A program made the translations under genes and the position numbers. Positions 17,654 to 26,783 of a stretch of DNA of 64,000 bases are shown here, piece by piece; position 1 is the stretch's first letter; each line of letters opens with the position of its first letter. The notes beneath the pieces are model-generated. The model saw only the letters and a program-made list of their open reading frames with translations, searched no databases and had not been told where the DNA came from. This DNA is from Desulfuromonadales bacterium (lineage in GTDB: Bacteria > Desulfobacterota > Desulfuromonadia > Desulfuromonadales > BM103). Where the stretch lies: NCBI GenBank assembly GCA_014860225.1, contig JACZKE010000011.1, positions 1-64,000 of the forward strand, written 5' to 3'.

Positions 17654-20092
17654 TCACCCCAACGTCAATATCTGGTCCGTTACCTCGGTAAAAGCCACAT
17701 CATGGCTGATCAAAAAGAGTTGATCGTACCAATGCTCGGTGACTTCTTCCTTGCCGACATCGATGGCGCGGAAAGCATGGGCCAGGTTTTCGCGACGGCT
17801 GGCGTCGAGATTCGAGGTCGGTTCGTCGAAGAAGGCGATGCGGGCATTGATGGTTTGCAACATCGCCAGGCGCAGCGCGACCACTGCACTCATGATCTGG
17901 CCACCCGAGAGTTGGTCATCGACCCGTTCGCGCAGCTCACCGTCGACCATATCGCGCAACACAATGCGGTAATCATCTCCCCACGCCAGTTCTTCGTCGA
18001 CCTCGGCAATGATGCGATAGATACGATTAGCCCGCTGGCTGATCTCCTCACGGAAGCGCTCCGAGAGATAGGCGGAGACGTTGCGGAAGACCCGGTTGCG
18101 CAGAAACTTGATCAGCTCATCCTTCTCTTTGTATGACTTGACCTGATTCTGTTTGGCCGCAATGTCTTTCTCGATCTGTTTGAGTTTATCGATCTCGGTG
18201 GCAAGGCGGGCAACATCAGCGGTCAACCCTTTAACCTTTTCCCCTGATGCTCCCATCGCTAGCCCCAGTTCGTCCTTCTGCTTGCGTAATGTTTCATGCT
18301 CTGCGGCGCTATACTCATTGGCCGCTTTGCTGTACGCCTCATTTTTGACAATCAACTCATCCTGCAACTGCTTGAAGAGTTTTTCGAAATTCTCAAGATC
18401 GGCCCGGCGTTGTGCCAACTCAGTGGCCTGCTTCTGGTTAGCAACATAAAGGTCCCTCTCTTTCTGATATTTAGTCTTGTCCTTGTCCGCCCCTTCAATA
18501 TCAGCTTGTAAGCGGCTGTAGGTCGCCAGAACCTTCTGTTTATCTGTGAACTGTTGCTGTACTGAGGCCTCTTCCTTTTGCAATACAACAAGGCTTTCAG
18601 CTTTTACCTCGTTGGCGATACGACGTTGTGAGAGTTTCTCAACCTGGACGTCCAGGCCTTTGAGCTTGACCGCAACTTCTTTGAGCTGATCGTTCGCATG
18701 GCTGGCTGCCATCTCTTCCTTTTCGAGCTTTTCTAAACCGCTGGTCTGGTGCTGACGTTCCTTATCCAGTGCTGAGAATTTAGTGGAGAAGACATCACCC
18801 GGCGGTTTTTCGGCTATATTGAGACAAGGCTCCTGAAAGAACGGGCAGATCCCTTCGGCGAGTTTCTCGCTCCCCTCTTCAAGTCCTGCACGACGCCCTT
18901 CGAGCTCCCCGAGTTGTTTGCGCACCCGATCAATGGCAGAGCGAATTTTCGGCAGACGCCCTGCTAACTCTTGCTGTTTTTCATCAATGTCCAGAGCTTT
19001 CCGGCTTTCGACAAGAGTTTGCTCTTCGGCGGCGATCTCTTCCCGTGCTTTTTCGATAGCTTGCGATTCGACTTTAAAGCGCTCACCAAGCCTGCCAACC
19101 TGGTTATTCAGGCCAGCGATCTCCTGCTCAAGCTGGCGCTGAATCTTGACCTGCTCATGCAACGCTATTAGCCGAGCTTCTGCCTGCTCGAAGGCTGTCT
19201 TTCCGAAGGCTGTCTCTAACGTAACCTTGTATGCCTGGTCCGCCTCGCTTACCAGTAGCTTCTGATTACTGATCTTCTCTTTGCCGTTATCAATACGCGC
19301 CTTGAGCGTGCCGATCTCGACTTCAAGGGCTTTGTAGTCCTGTTCGCGTTTATTGATATCGAACAACAGGGTTTCCAGCTCCTTGAGCTTCTGCTGCTGC
19401 ACCTTCAGCTCAGCTTCAGTCTCTTCAAGATTCTGTCTGGCTATCTTGTGTTCATCCTTTTTCGTCGGGAGTTCTGCCACTTGATCCTTAAGAGGTTCGA
19501 TCGCGCTTTCCAACGCGTCAACCTTCGCTTTGATGGCACTGGCCAAAATCTTGGTCTCATTGTAGGTCTTGCGCCAGGTATCGATGCCGAGAATCTCGTC
19601 AAACTTGTCACGGCGCCTGGCCGGTTGTTTGATCACAAAGGGGCCCAGAAATTCGTTCTGGAACGGGCCGATCACCAGTTCGAACTGCTCGGCAAGCGAG
19701 CGCCCGCTCTTAAGTCCAAGAAGTTCCTTCAGGCGCGCCTCGGTCTCCTTGCTGTCTTTGTGTTCCTCGACCTCGAAATAACCACCGACCTCTTTGGCCA
19801 GAAGCCACTTTGAGGGTGTGCCGACAGTTCGGCTGACACGATAACACTCATCATCCGTCAGTTGGAACACGACTGTAATTTCGCCTCTCTTCTCGCCGAT
19901 AGTGACAAAGCGGTCGACATTGCCGACAAAGCTCTGCGCATCGACCCCGAACAGGGCATATCCAATCGCCTCAAAAATGGTGCTTTTGCCGACACCGTTC
20001 GGGCCTGAGAGAACGTTGATGCCCGTCGAAAAGGTGAGTTCGGTATCCCTGTGCGACTTGATGTTCTTCAGATGTATGGAGAGGATCTGCAT
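17654..20092 (-). CDS. sbcC: SbcC/Rad50-like DNA repair ATPase
   Basis: The 812-residue ATPase has Walker A in SGPNGVGKSTIFEA near residue 33, a long two-armed coiled coil (about 190-700), signature LSGGQIMSAVVALRLAM and Walker B in IAFFDEPTSNLDASRREN. With SbcD it forms a nuclease that trims DNA ends and hairpins. The hook between the coils reads CPFFQEPC, with six residues between the Cys pair, whereas the Rad50 zinc hook is CxxC. Its ATG shares a base with the stop of sbcD (TGATG), so the two are coupled. It is shorter than enterobacterial SbcC (about 1050 residues) and closer to archaeal Rad50 in size. Confidence 0.9.
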   Translation of the reverse strand: MQILSIHLKNIKSHRDTELTFSTGINVLSGPNGVGKSTIFEAIGYALFGVDAQSFVGNVDRFVTIGEKRGEITVVFQLTDDECYRVSRTVGTPSKWLLAKEVGGYFEVEEHKDSKETEARLKELLGLKSGRSLAEQFELVIGPFQNEFLGPFVIKQPARRRDKFDEILGIDTWRKTYNETKILASAIKAKVDALESAIEPLKDQVAELPTKKDEHKIARQNLEETEAELKVQQQKLKELETLLFDINKREQDYKALEVEIGTLKARIDNGKEKISNQKLLVSEADQAYKVTLETAFGKTAFEQAEARLIALHEQVKIQRQLEQEIAGLNNQVGRLGERFKVESQAIEKAREEIAAEEQTLVESRKALDIDEKQQELAGRLPKIRSAIDRVRKQLGELEGRRAGLEEGSEKLAEGICPFFQEPCLNIAEKPPGDVFSTKFSALDKERQHQTSGLEKLEKEEMAASHANDQLKEVAVKLKGLDVQVEKLSQRRIANEVKAESLVVLQKEEASVQQQFTDKQKVLATYSRLQADIEGADKDKTKYQKERDLYVANQKQATELAQRRADLENFEKLFKQLQDELIVKNEAYSKAANEYSAAEHETLRKQKDELGLAMGASGEKVKGLTADVARLATEIDKLKQIEKDIAAKQNQVKSYKEKDELIKFLRNRVFRNVSAYLSERFREEISQRANRIYRIIAEVDEELAWGDDYRIVLRDMVDGELRERVDDQLSGGQIMSAVVALRLAMLQTINARIAFFDEPTSNLDASRRENLAHAFRAIDVGKEEVTEHWYDQLFLISHDVAFTEVTDQILTLG

Positions 20093-21339
20093 CAGTGCCT
20101 CTCCACATCAAGCAATGCCAGCAGCTCATCGCCATCAACGTCGCCTTTTTGCACGGCATCACGCAGCGAGATTGAAAGCTGGATCAGTTCATCCTCACGG
20201 CCCTGGTAATCACTGCCGGCCTTGATCAGATCATGTAGAACTTCATGCTCTATCTCTTCCAGGCTCTTCTTGGAGGACTCCCCCTCTCCAGCGCTGCTGA
20301 CTAATGACAGATGGTTCTTGATCTCGACATGCAGCGGCTCGATCAGTTCTTCCACGGCCAGTTTCAGCCGTTCACGACCCAGCTCAAAGGGATGGAAGCC
20401 AATCCGGCCAGTTAGTTTCAGCTCCAGCAACGGCTTGCGCTCATCACCAGAGCTATCGATCCTGGTCGTCACCTGGTTGCGGAACATGTCGAGGGCCTGC
20501 TCGGCATTCTCAGCCCCTTCGAGTTCGATGGTCTCGACGAACATCGGACGGGGAGAAGTGCTTCTGAATTCGGGGATGAACTCGCCGTTCTCAAAAGTTA
20601 CGAAATAATAGCCCTTGTCGTATTTCTCTTCACCAAAGTTGACCCGCTCCGGCGAACCGGGGTTGTAAGCATAGAGTTTCTTTGCCGGTGTTGCGATCAC
20701 ATAGGGTTTGTGACCATGACCGAGGGCAACGTAGCCAAATTTATCAGCCAGAGGATGGGCCTCTTCCAGCTTCATGTTGCCGATTTCAACCGGCGAATAG
20801 TGCCAGATGCCAACATGGAAAAGCAGCAGGTTGTGCTCGGTGGTGACGGCTTCACAGATACGTTCGACGTGACTGCCTGCCTGGGCACCGATGTAGCCGA
20901 GGCCGTAGATATTGAGACCGTCAATCTCGACATGTCCACCTATACCGGTTTCATCATCGAAGGGGTCAAAGCGATAGTCGTTTCCTTCGGTTCGTGATGG
21001 GCGCAGCAGTTTGATGTAACCCATTTGTGACAGCGCCTCCATCCACGAGATGCTGTCTCGGCGGTGGATCCAGTCGTGGTTGCCTTCGATGGCGAGGCAG
21101 GGGATGCCTGCATCTTTCAGAGGTTGCAGGGTTTCTATGGTTTTGGCGAAAGTTTTCGGCAGGATCTGGCCGACGTGGAACAGATCGCCGCCGATCAGCA
21201 CGAAGTCGACCTTCGCTGCGATGGCATCGTTGACGATCCCGGCCAGGCAGCGGAAGAAATCGTTGTAACGTTGCGCTTCTCCGTCGGAGGTGCGGTAGGT
21301 TTTGCCGAGATGAATGTCAGAGGTGTGGATGAAGCGCAT
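20092..21339 (-). CDS. sbcD: SbcD/Mre11-like exonuclease subunit
   Basis: Starting at MRFIHTSDIHLGK (ATG at 21339; 415 residues), the protein has the metallophosphoesterase motifs D-x-H in SDIHLG, GGDLFH, EGNHDWIHRR, LLLFHVGIWH and ALGHGHKPY, which bind two Mn ions. The C-terminal capping region and a helical tail (about 330-415) should contact SbcC. An ORF extension of 20 residues upstream exists, but the family begins at this Met. It precedes sbcC in a two-gene operon. Confidence 0.92.
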   Translation of the reverse strand: MRFIHTSDIHLGKTYRTSDGEAQRYNDFFRCLAGIVNDAIAAKVDFVLIGGDLFHVGQILPKTFAKTIETLQPLKDAGIPCLAIEGNHDWIHRRDSISWMEALSQMGYIKLLRPSRTEGNDYRFDPFDDETGIGGHVEIDGLNIYGLGYIGAQAGSHVERICEAVTTEHNLLLFHVGIWHYSPVEIGNMKLEEAHPLADKFGYVALGHGHKPYVIATPAKKLYAYNPGSPERVNFGEEKYDKGYYFVTFENGEFIPEFRSTSPRPMFVETIELEGAENAEQALDMFRNQVTTRIDSSGDERKPLLELKLTGRIGFHPFELGRERLKLAVEELIEPLHVEIKNHLSLVSSAGEGESSKKSLEEIEHEVLHDLIKAGSDYQGREDELIQLSISLRDAVQKGDVDGDELLALLDVERH

Positions 21340-21537
21340 CGTTTGACTCGCTGGGTTCTGGATTTGGCTGAGTCTACAGGATCGCTCGCAGTTGTTCAAG
21401 ACTGACTGGCGGATGGAATGTCAGGAGGGGATGATTAATACGTCATTCCTGTCAGGGTCAGCAATTTCTGAAAGAAATTGCCGACATCGGATAACCCAGG
21501 AGAGCAAGCTTGCAGCGCTGCACGCACGTTTCCGATC

Positions 21538-21735
21538 TTAAACAACGTCTCCGCCGGCCTGGTCGTCGGGCCAGGCCGGGAGATAGTGCACGCGCTGGAC
21601 GATGTAGCAAGGCCCATCACAGGGCCCGCAGCACTTTCCGTAGGCTTTATAAACTCGGCCACAGGCAGGATTGGACTCCGGGTTGTAAAAGGGCGTGGGA
21701 TACTGAGATTGCAGTCCTTCGTGGTTCGCGACCAT
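21538..21735 (-). CDS. Cys-rich miniprotein, unknown function
   Basis: This 65-residue ORF is preceded by GGAGG with five-base spacing to the ATG, which supports translation over the longer overlapping frame on the same strand. The centre reads ACGRVYKAYGKCCGPCDGPC, giving five Cys in a C-x9-C-C-x2-C-x3-C pattern. Several Pro, Tyr and Trp residues flank it (YPTPFYNPESNP, HYLPAWPDD). There is no signal peptide. A small metal-binding or redox-structured protein is plausible, but I recognise no family. It lies alone between sbcD and aconitase. Confidence 0.6.
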   Translation of the reverse strand: MVANHEGLQSQYPTPFYNPESNPACGRVYKAYGKCCGPCDGPCYIVQRVHYLPAWPDDQAGGDVV

Positions 21736-22091
21736 AGCACCCTCCGATTTTGATCAGCGTTCATTTAGATACAGTATTGTTCTTTCGACTTCAAACTTTC
21801 TCACTTAAGCCATGGTTATTTCCGGCACTCCGGTATCAGGCCCGTCACTGACAAAAGTCCATATTTTATGACGTGTGTAATTGTAGTTTATCTTGCCGAT
21901 AAGTTAATGCAAGCGGGTTTATATGCAATCCTTTAAATGGTATTAAAACTGCTCATCGGTGCAATCCCGGCAAGGACTTTCGGATGAGCACAAGTTGGAT
22001 ATAATGTAAAAAGACAATTTTCCCGGACATCGCTGATCTAGGAGTCTGTCGGCCGCCGCTGAAAGAGCTGGCCGTAGAGGAGTGTGCTGAG
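21736..22091. other. Aconitase upstream region
   Basis: About 356 bp without a gene. It holds a TATAAT at 22000-22005, with a poor -35 region, that could be the acn -10 box. A stem (GCTCATC at 21951-21957 with GATGAGC at 21983-21989) lies just upstream of it. AGGAGTCTGTCGG at 22040-22052 is a terminus-like piece of repeat R2. Confidence 0.4.
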
Positions 22092-24029
22092 ATGGCAAAA
22101 AATTTGACCGAAAAAATCATTGAGCAGCATCTGGTCGAAGGTCGCATGTCTGCCGGCGAGGAGATCGCCATGCACATCGATCATACCCTGCTGCAGGATG
22201 CGACCGGTACTATGGCGATGCTCGAATTTGAAGCCCTGGGCATCGACCGGGTCAAAGTAGAACTGGCGGCCCAGTACGTCGACCATAATCTGCTGCAGAC
22301 CGATTTCAAAAACGCCGATGATCACAAATATCTGCGCTCAGCCTGTGCTCATTACGGCATTCACTATTCGGAACCGGGCAACGGCATTTCACACATCGTG
22401 CATATGGAACGCTTTGGTCGTCCAGGCCTGACCATGCTCGGGGCCGACAGCCATACCCCCGGCGCGGCTGCGGTTTCAATGCTGGCTATTGGCGCCGGCG
22501 GCATGGATGTCGCGCTGGCAATGGCCGGATACCCCTATCATCTCCCTTACCCTAAAGTGCTCGGCGTCAAGTTGACCGGTGCTCTGCCCGACTGGGTCAG
22601 CGCCAAGGACCTGATTCTTGAAATGCTCAGACGTTATGATGTCAAAGGCTGTGTCGGTAAGGTTATTGAGTATTATGGCCCGGGAGTGAAGACTCTTTCG
22701 GCCACTGACCGGATGACCATCGGCAATATGGGCACGGAGCTGGGGGCGACTTCGACAATTTTCCCTTCGGACGAGTTGACGCGTCAGTGGTTTCAGGCTC
22801 AGGGGCGCCCCGGGGATTGGCAGGTTTTACACGCCGATCCAGGCTGCAGCTACGACGAGTACGCCGAGATCGATTTGTCCGGCGTTGCGCCACTGATCGC
22901 CTGTCCGACATCACCCGGCAATGTTAAACCAATCAGCGAGGTGGCCGGAACCAAGGTCGATCAAGTCATTGTCGGCTCCAGTGTCAATGGCACCTACCGT
23001 GACCTGATGGTGGCCGTGCGCATTGTTGAAGGTCGGCATGCGGCGCCCGAGCTGTCGTTTCATGTCAACCCGGGCAGCCGCCAGGTGCTGGAGAATATCG
23101 CTGAAAGCGGTGGAGTCATGCCTCTGCTGCTGGCTGGTGCGCGTATCCACCAGTCCGGTTGTCTGGGGTGTATCGGTATGGGCCAGGCCCCGGGGACCGG
23201 TCAGGTCAGCCTGCGGACCTTCCCGCGCAACTTCCCCGGCCGTTCCGGCACCAAAGGGGACCAGGTCTATCTCTGCTCGCCGGAAACCGCCGCCGCTTCG
23301 GCTCTCAAGGGCGTGATCACCGATCCACGCGAGCTCGCTTCCGAGATGGACTACCCCAGAATTCCTCCCCTCGAAAAGTACATCGTCGACACCTCATCAC
23401 TGGTGTTTCCGACTGCGGAAAGGTTGCAGACAGAAGTGGTGCGCGGGCCGAATATCAAGCCGTTTCCTGAATTTGAGCCGCTTCCGGAAACCCTTGAAGC
23501 CAGAGTCGCACTCAAGGTTGAAGATAATGTTTCGACCGACGAAATCATGCCGGCGGGAAGCAAGGTCCTCCCCCTGCGTTCGAATATCGAGGCGATCAGT
23601 GAATATGTTTTTTATCAGCTCGATCCCGATTTCCATCGCCGCTGCAAGCAGCTTGGTCAGTCAGTGGTGGTCGGCGGTGACAACTACGGCCAGGGGTCAA
23701 GTCGTGAACATGCGGCACTGGCTCCTCGCTTCCTCGGCGTGCGGGCCAAGATCGTCAAGAGTTTCGCCCGGATCCATAAGGCCAATCTGTGCAACTTCGG
23801 GATCTTGCCGCTGACCTTCAAAAATCCCGGGGATTACGCTGCAATCAAAGCGGATGATACCGTTTTGATCGCCGCTGTTCGCCAACAGCTTGAAGCCGGA
23901 GCGACTGAGCTTGCCGTCAAGATCGGCAACCGCGAAATTATGACACTGCTTGAGGTCTCGGCGCGCCAGCGTCAGCATCTGCTTGCAGGAGGAACGCTGA
24001 ACTTTGTCAAACAGGTCATCAAGAAATGA
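22092..24029 (+). CDS. Aconitate hydratase, Aquifex-type
   Basis: The 645-residue enzyme interconverts citrate and isocitrate. It is much shorter than AcnA (about 890) and resembles the Aquifex-type group. Recognisable motifs are GADSHTPGAAAVSMLAIGAGG, VIEYYGPGVKTLS and LGATSTIFPSD, the pair of cluster Cys in GCLGCIGMG, and the swivel-domain GGDNYGQGSSREHAALAPR. The segment that is GSCTN in classical aconitases reads GSSVN here, so one usual [4Fe-4S] ligand is missing; this may be normal for the group. GAGGAG precedes the ATG. It is monocistronic, with mtgA converging from the other side. Confidence 0.88.
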   Translation: MAKNLTEKIIEQHLVEGRMSAGEEIAMHIDHTLLQDATGTMAMLEFEALGIDRVKVELAAQYVDHNLLQTDFKNADDHKYLRSACAHYGIHYSEPGNGISHIVHMERFGRPGLTMLGADSHTPGAAAVSMLAIGAGGMDVALAMAGYPYHLPYPKVLGVKLTGALPDWVSAKDLILEMLRRYDVKGCVGKVIEYYGPGVKTLSATDRMTIGNMGTELGATSTIFPSDELTRQWFQAQGRPGDWQVLHADPGCSYDEYAEIDLSGVAPLIACPTSPGNVKPISEVAGTKVDQVIVGSSVNGTYRDLMVAVRIVEGRHAAPELSFHVNPGSRQVLENIAESGGVMPLLLAGARIHQSGCLGCIGMGQAPGTGQVSLRTFPRNFPGRSGTKGDQVYLCSPETAAASALKGVITDPRELASEMDYPRIPPLEKYIVDTSSLVFPTAERLQTEVVRGPNIKPFPEFEPLPETLEARVALKVEDNVSTDEIMPAGSKVLPLRSNIEAISEYVFYQLDPDFHRRCKQLGQSVVVGGDNYGQGSSREHAALAPRFLGVRAKIVKSFARIHKANLCNFGILPLTFKNPGDYAAIKADDTVLIAAVRQQLEAGATELAVKIGNREIMTLLEVSARQRQHLLAGGTLNFVKQVIKK

Positions 24030-24116
24030 GGCTTGGTCCGATTCCGGAGTCAACCATCGATGACCACTTACATGTCGGCAGTGAGGGACGAATCATCAGT
24101 CGTTGCCCCTTGTCCG

Positions 24117-24914
24117 TCACCCACCAAGCTGATCAAGTTGAGCCAGGGCATCGGCGATCTCGTCTTCGGTAATGATCTGACGAAGCTCGAGCAGCTTGAG
24201 CAGTCGCGCAGCCCGCTGGCGAACCTTGACGGCTTTGGTCTCAGGGTTGTAAGCAACGCGCGGCCCGGGCAGCATGGCTGCGAGAAAGGCTGCTTCGGCC
24301 GGGGTCAGCATATGAACCGGTTTGTCGAAATGGTAGCGGGCGCCGTGCCCCATGCCGTAGACCAACGGGCCGAGCTCGACCACGTTCAGGTAGAGCTCAA
24401 GGATTCGGCCCTTGGTCAGTTCCCTCTCCAGACGCACCGCGATCACCATCTCCCGCAGTTTGCGCCGGATTGCTTTGTCACGGGACAAAAACAGGTTCTT
24501 GGCCAGCTGCTGAGTGATGGTTGAGGCACCATGGGCCAGGCGCTTGCGCTTCAGGTCATACTTGATCGCCTCCTTCAACGCCGGCACATCAATGCCGCCG
24601 TGCTCGTAGAAGTTGGCGTCCTCGGCGACGATCACCGCCCACTTCAGCTCGACGGGCATGGAGTCCAGCGGAGTCCAACGCGGATTTTTCGGTCCGACCA
24701 TGAATGGATGCATGGCGCCCTGCCAATCGGGGACCTCGATGGTCAGTGAGGTGCTGCGGTTTTCGAGTGACGCGACGTCGGGCAGGTCCCAGAGAATCCA
24801 GGTCGCGAGAGCCCCGGCAGTCAGAGCCAGGGCGGCCAGCAGCAGGAGAGAATATCTCAGCAGCCTCCCCGGCCGACGCAACCTCTGCAAGTATGACGTG
24901 AAGGTCAGTTTCAT
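24117..24914 (-). CDS. mtgA: Monofunctional biosynthetic peptidoglycan transglycosylase
   Basis: The 265-residue protein has one N-terminal membrane anchor (about residues 16-36) and a GT51 domain. Motifs are IVAEDANFYEHGGID with the catalytic Glu, GASTITQQLAKNLFLSR, and KGRILELYLNVVELGP. It polymerises lipid II into glycan strands in the periplasm and lacks a transpeptidase domain. I start at the ATG at 24914: the frame stays open for 38 more codons upstream, but that DNA is the R1 repeat. AGGGA lies about nine bases ahead of the chosen ATG. Confidence 0.9.
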   Translation of the reverse strand: MKLTFTSYLQRLRRPGRLLRYSLLLLAALALTAGALATWILWDLPDVASLENRSTSLTIEVPDWQGAMHPFMVGPKNPRWTPLDSMPVELKWAVIVAEDANFYEHGGIDVPALKEAIKYDLKRKRLAHGASTITQQLAKNLFLSRDKAIRRKLREMVIAVRLERELTKGRILELYLNVVELGPLVYGMGHGARYHFDKPVHMLTPAEAAFLAAMLPGPRVAYNPETKAVKVRQRAARLLKLLELRQIITEDEIADALAQLDQLGG

Positions 24915-24963
24915 TCCTGTTTTTCCCTGTGAAAAAGTGATGAGGCGGACAGGCTGATGCGTT

Positions 24964-25104
24964 TCCATCCGGAAACTCCCGAAAACACAGGCACCGTTTT
25001 CGATCTGGGAACGAGCAATTTTTCGCAAGGCCAGGGAAGTCCAGGATTTGAGCGGAGGCGCAGCGCTTTACGCCGCACAATCACATCCGTTGGTTGATGC
25101 AGAG
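24964..25104 (-). repeat. Dispersed repeat R1, near-complete copy
   Basis: From TCCATCCGGAAACTCC through GTTTTCGATCTGG, ATTTGAGCGGAGGCG and ACGCCGCACAATCA this region matches the reverse complement of 28731-28897 over about 140 bases, with scattered differences. It sits between mtgA and the first sigma-54 regulatory region, and the mtgA frame runs open into it. Confidence 0.75.
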
Positions 25105-25150
25105 ATGCTATCAAAAACAACGGAAGGTTTGCAATATCGCCATCCGCGCC

Positions 25151-25294
25151 GTCATATATGGCAGGCATGTCATATATGACGGATGACACAAGCGGTCTGC
25201 CATTCACACGATTTTTTCTCATTCAGCTTTTCCCCGTTATACCAGCCCCTTGCGCTCGCAGCATGCATAGCTAATCTTCGGCACGCTTGTTGCT
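25151..25294 (+). promoter_or_regulatory. Sigma-54 promoter with paired activator sites and IHF-like site (lipoprotein operon)
   Basis: CGGCACGCTTGTTGCT at 25279-25294 matches the sigma-54 -24/-12 consensus (GG and GC 12 bp apart). Two GTCATATATG sites start at 25151 and 25169, 18 bp apart, the second extended to the palindrome GTCATATATGAC. TACCAGCCCCTTG at 25240-25252 resembles an IHF site. The same arrangement with the same distances occurs at 28193-28336. Confidence 0.7.
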
Positions 25295-25376
25295 CTTATA
25301 CACATACTAGCACTATTGGTAGATTACGGGCTCAGTCAATTCACCTTCAACTCATCCATAGAAACAAGGAGGAAAG

Positions 25377-25754
25377 ATGCGCACATTATCCCTGCTCAAC
25401 TTGCTGTTATTGCTTCTGGTCGCCGGATCACTGGTCGGCTGTTCGTCCAAGGTCCCACCACCTACCCAAAAGCTGGCCCTTTCGGAGGCGGCCATCAATC
25501 AGGCGGAAGCTGCCGGTGCCGTTGAGTTTGCGCCGTTGGAAATGCGCTCTTCCCGGGAAAAGCTGGAGCAGGCCCGGGAGGCCATGACCAAGGAAGAGAA
25601 CAAAAAAGCCTTATATTTAGCTGAACAGGCTGAAGTCGACGCCCGATTGGCCGAAGCCAAAGCGCGGACAGCCAAAGCACAGAAGACAGTTGATGTCCTT
25701 CAGGAGAGTATTCAGACCCTGAAAAAGGAAATCGAACGTAAGGCCAATCCTTGA
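25377..25754 (+). CDS. DUF4398 domain lipoprotein
   Basis: The 125-residue protein has a lipoprotein signal peptide with lipobox LVGCSS (Cys near residue 22). An Ala- and Glu-rich helical domain of the DUF4398 type follows, with repeated AEQAEVDARLAEAKA-like heptads predicting a coiled coil (about 45-120). It should be anchored to the inner leaflet of the outer membrane. AAGGAGG precedes the ATG. It is the first gene after the sigma-54 promoter and is followed 33 bp later by an OmpA-type lipoprotein with a related N-terminal domain. The two probably act together on the cell envelope. Confidence 0.85.
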   Translation: MRTLSLLNLLLLLLVAGSLVGCSSKVPPPTQKLALSEAAINQAEAAGAVEFAPLEMRSSREKLEQAREAMTKEENKKALYLAEQAEVDARLAEAKARTAKAQKTVDVLQESIQTLKKEIERKANP

Positions 25755-25787
25755 GTCTAACCCTGACCCTTACCTGGAGGTTTTTTC

Positions 25788-26711
25788 ATGAATCGCAATA
25801 ACCGATTTGTTTGCTCTTTTGCTCTTGTTGTACTTACCAGCTTTCTGCTGGCAAGTTGTGGGCCACCGATAAAGAACGTTGATCTGGAGAAAGCCCAGGC
25901 TTCCTTCGCTGCAGCAAAAATGGATCCGGTCGTGGTAAAAAACGCCCCCTTGGAATTACAGACGGCTGAAACATCTTTGCAGACGGCCGAACGTCTGTGG
26001 AAAGCCGACGCCAAACCGGAAGAGATCAGCCACCAAGCTTATCTTTCGCTGCAACGCACGGCCATCGCCAAGGAGATTGCCAATCAAAAAGTAGCTGAAG
26101 AAAGTGTCGAGGCAGCCAACAGCGCTCGCGCCAAGGTTCTGCTTGAAGCTCGAACCTACGAGGCCGATGAGGCGAACAAGTCCGCAGAATTGTCGCGTCG
26201 CCAGGCTCAGGAACAGGCCACTCTTCTCGCAGTCAAGACAGTTGAGGGTCAGCAGTCCGCAGAAGCGGCCTCGGCTGCTGAAGCGCGCGCTAAACAGCTT
26301 GAAGCCGAAGTCGCCCAGTTGCAGGCGATCAAATCCGAGCGCGGCCTGGTCATCACCCTCGGGGATGTGCTCTTTGATACAGGGCGGGCTGAACTTAAAG
26401 GGAGTGCGATGGTGACGATCAGCAAGATCGCCAACTTCATGAGAACCTACCCGACACGGACATTGCTGGTGGAAGGCTTTACTGACAGTCGTGGCTCCGA
26501 GACTTACAACCTTGACCTGTCGGAGCGGCGGGCCAATGCCGTGCGTTCGGCCTTGACCGCCAGCGGCGTTGAAGATGCACGGATAGCGGTGCGCGGTTAC
26601 GGCGAGTCCTACCCTGTTGCCAGCAACGAAACTCCGGTGGGACGCCAGTTGAATCGTCGGGTTGAAGTCATTATCTCCGATGAAGAAGGACGTATCGTAG
26701 AGCGTCGCTAA
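25788..26711 (+). CDS. OmpA-family peptidoglycan-binding lipoprotein with DUF4398 domain
   Basis: This 307-residue lipoprotein has lipobox LLASCGPP, a DUF4398-like helical region (about residues 35-200) and a C-terminal OmpA domain (about 205-300). The OmpA domain shows DVLFDTGRAELK, VEGFTDSRGSETYNLDLSERRA and GRQLNRRVEV, including the Asp and Arg that hold diaminopimelate. It should tether the outer membrane to peptidoglycan. GGAGG precedes the ATG. It is cotranscribed with the small DUF4398 lipoprotein, and a strong terminator closes the operon 73 bp downstream. Confidence 0.9.
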   Translation: MNRNNRFVCSFALVVLTSFLLASCGPPIKNVDLEKAQASFAAAKMDPVVVKNAPLELQTAETSLQTAERLWKADAKPEEISHQAYLSLQRTAIAKEIANQKVAEESVEAANSARAKVLLEARTYEADEANKSAELSRRQAQEQATLLAVKTVEGQQSAEAASAAEARAKQLEAEVAQLQAIKSERGLVITLGDVLFDTGRAELKGSAMVTISKIANFMRTYPTRTLLVEGFTDSRGSETYNLDLSERRANAVRSALTASGVEDARIAVRGYGESYPVASNETPVGRQLNRRVEVIISDEEGRIVERR

Positions 26712-26783
26712 AACGCGTGATTGCCCTCTGCAGGTTCCGGCCGAATTAGTAACCGGTCCGACCGGAAGCAGAGAAACAAATGG

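Noticed and set aside
21435-21764. 109-codon minus-strand ORF overlapping the Cys-rich miniprotein
   Set aside because: Same strand, different frame; the SD at 21741-21745 fits the 65-residue frame, and this one has low-complexity Ser/Thr/Pro content.
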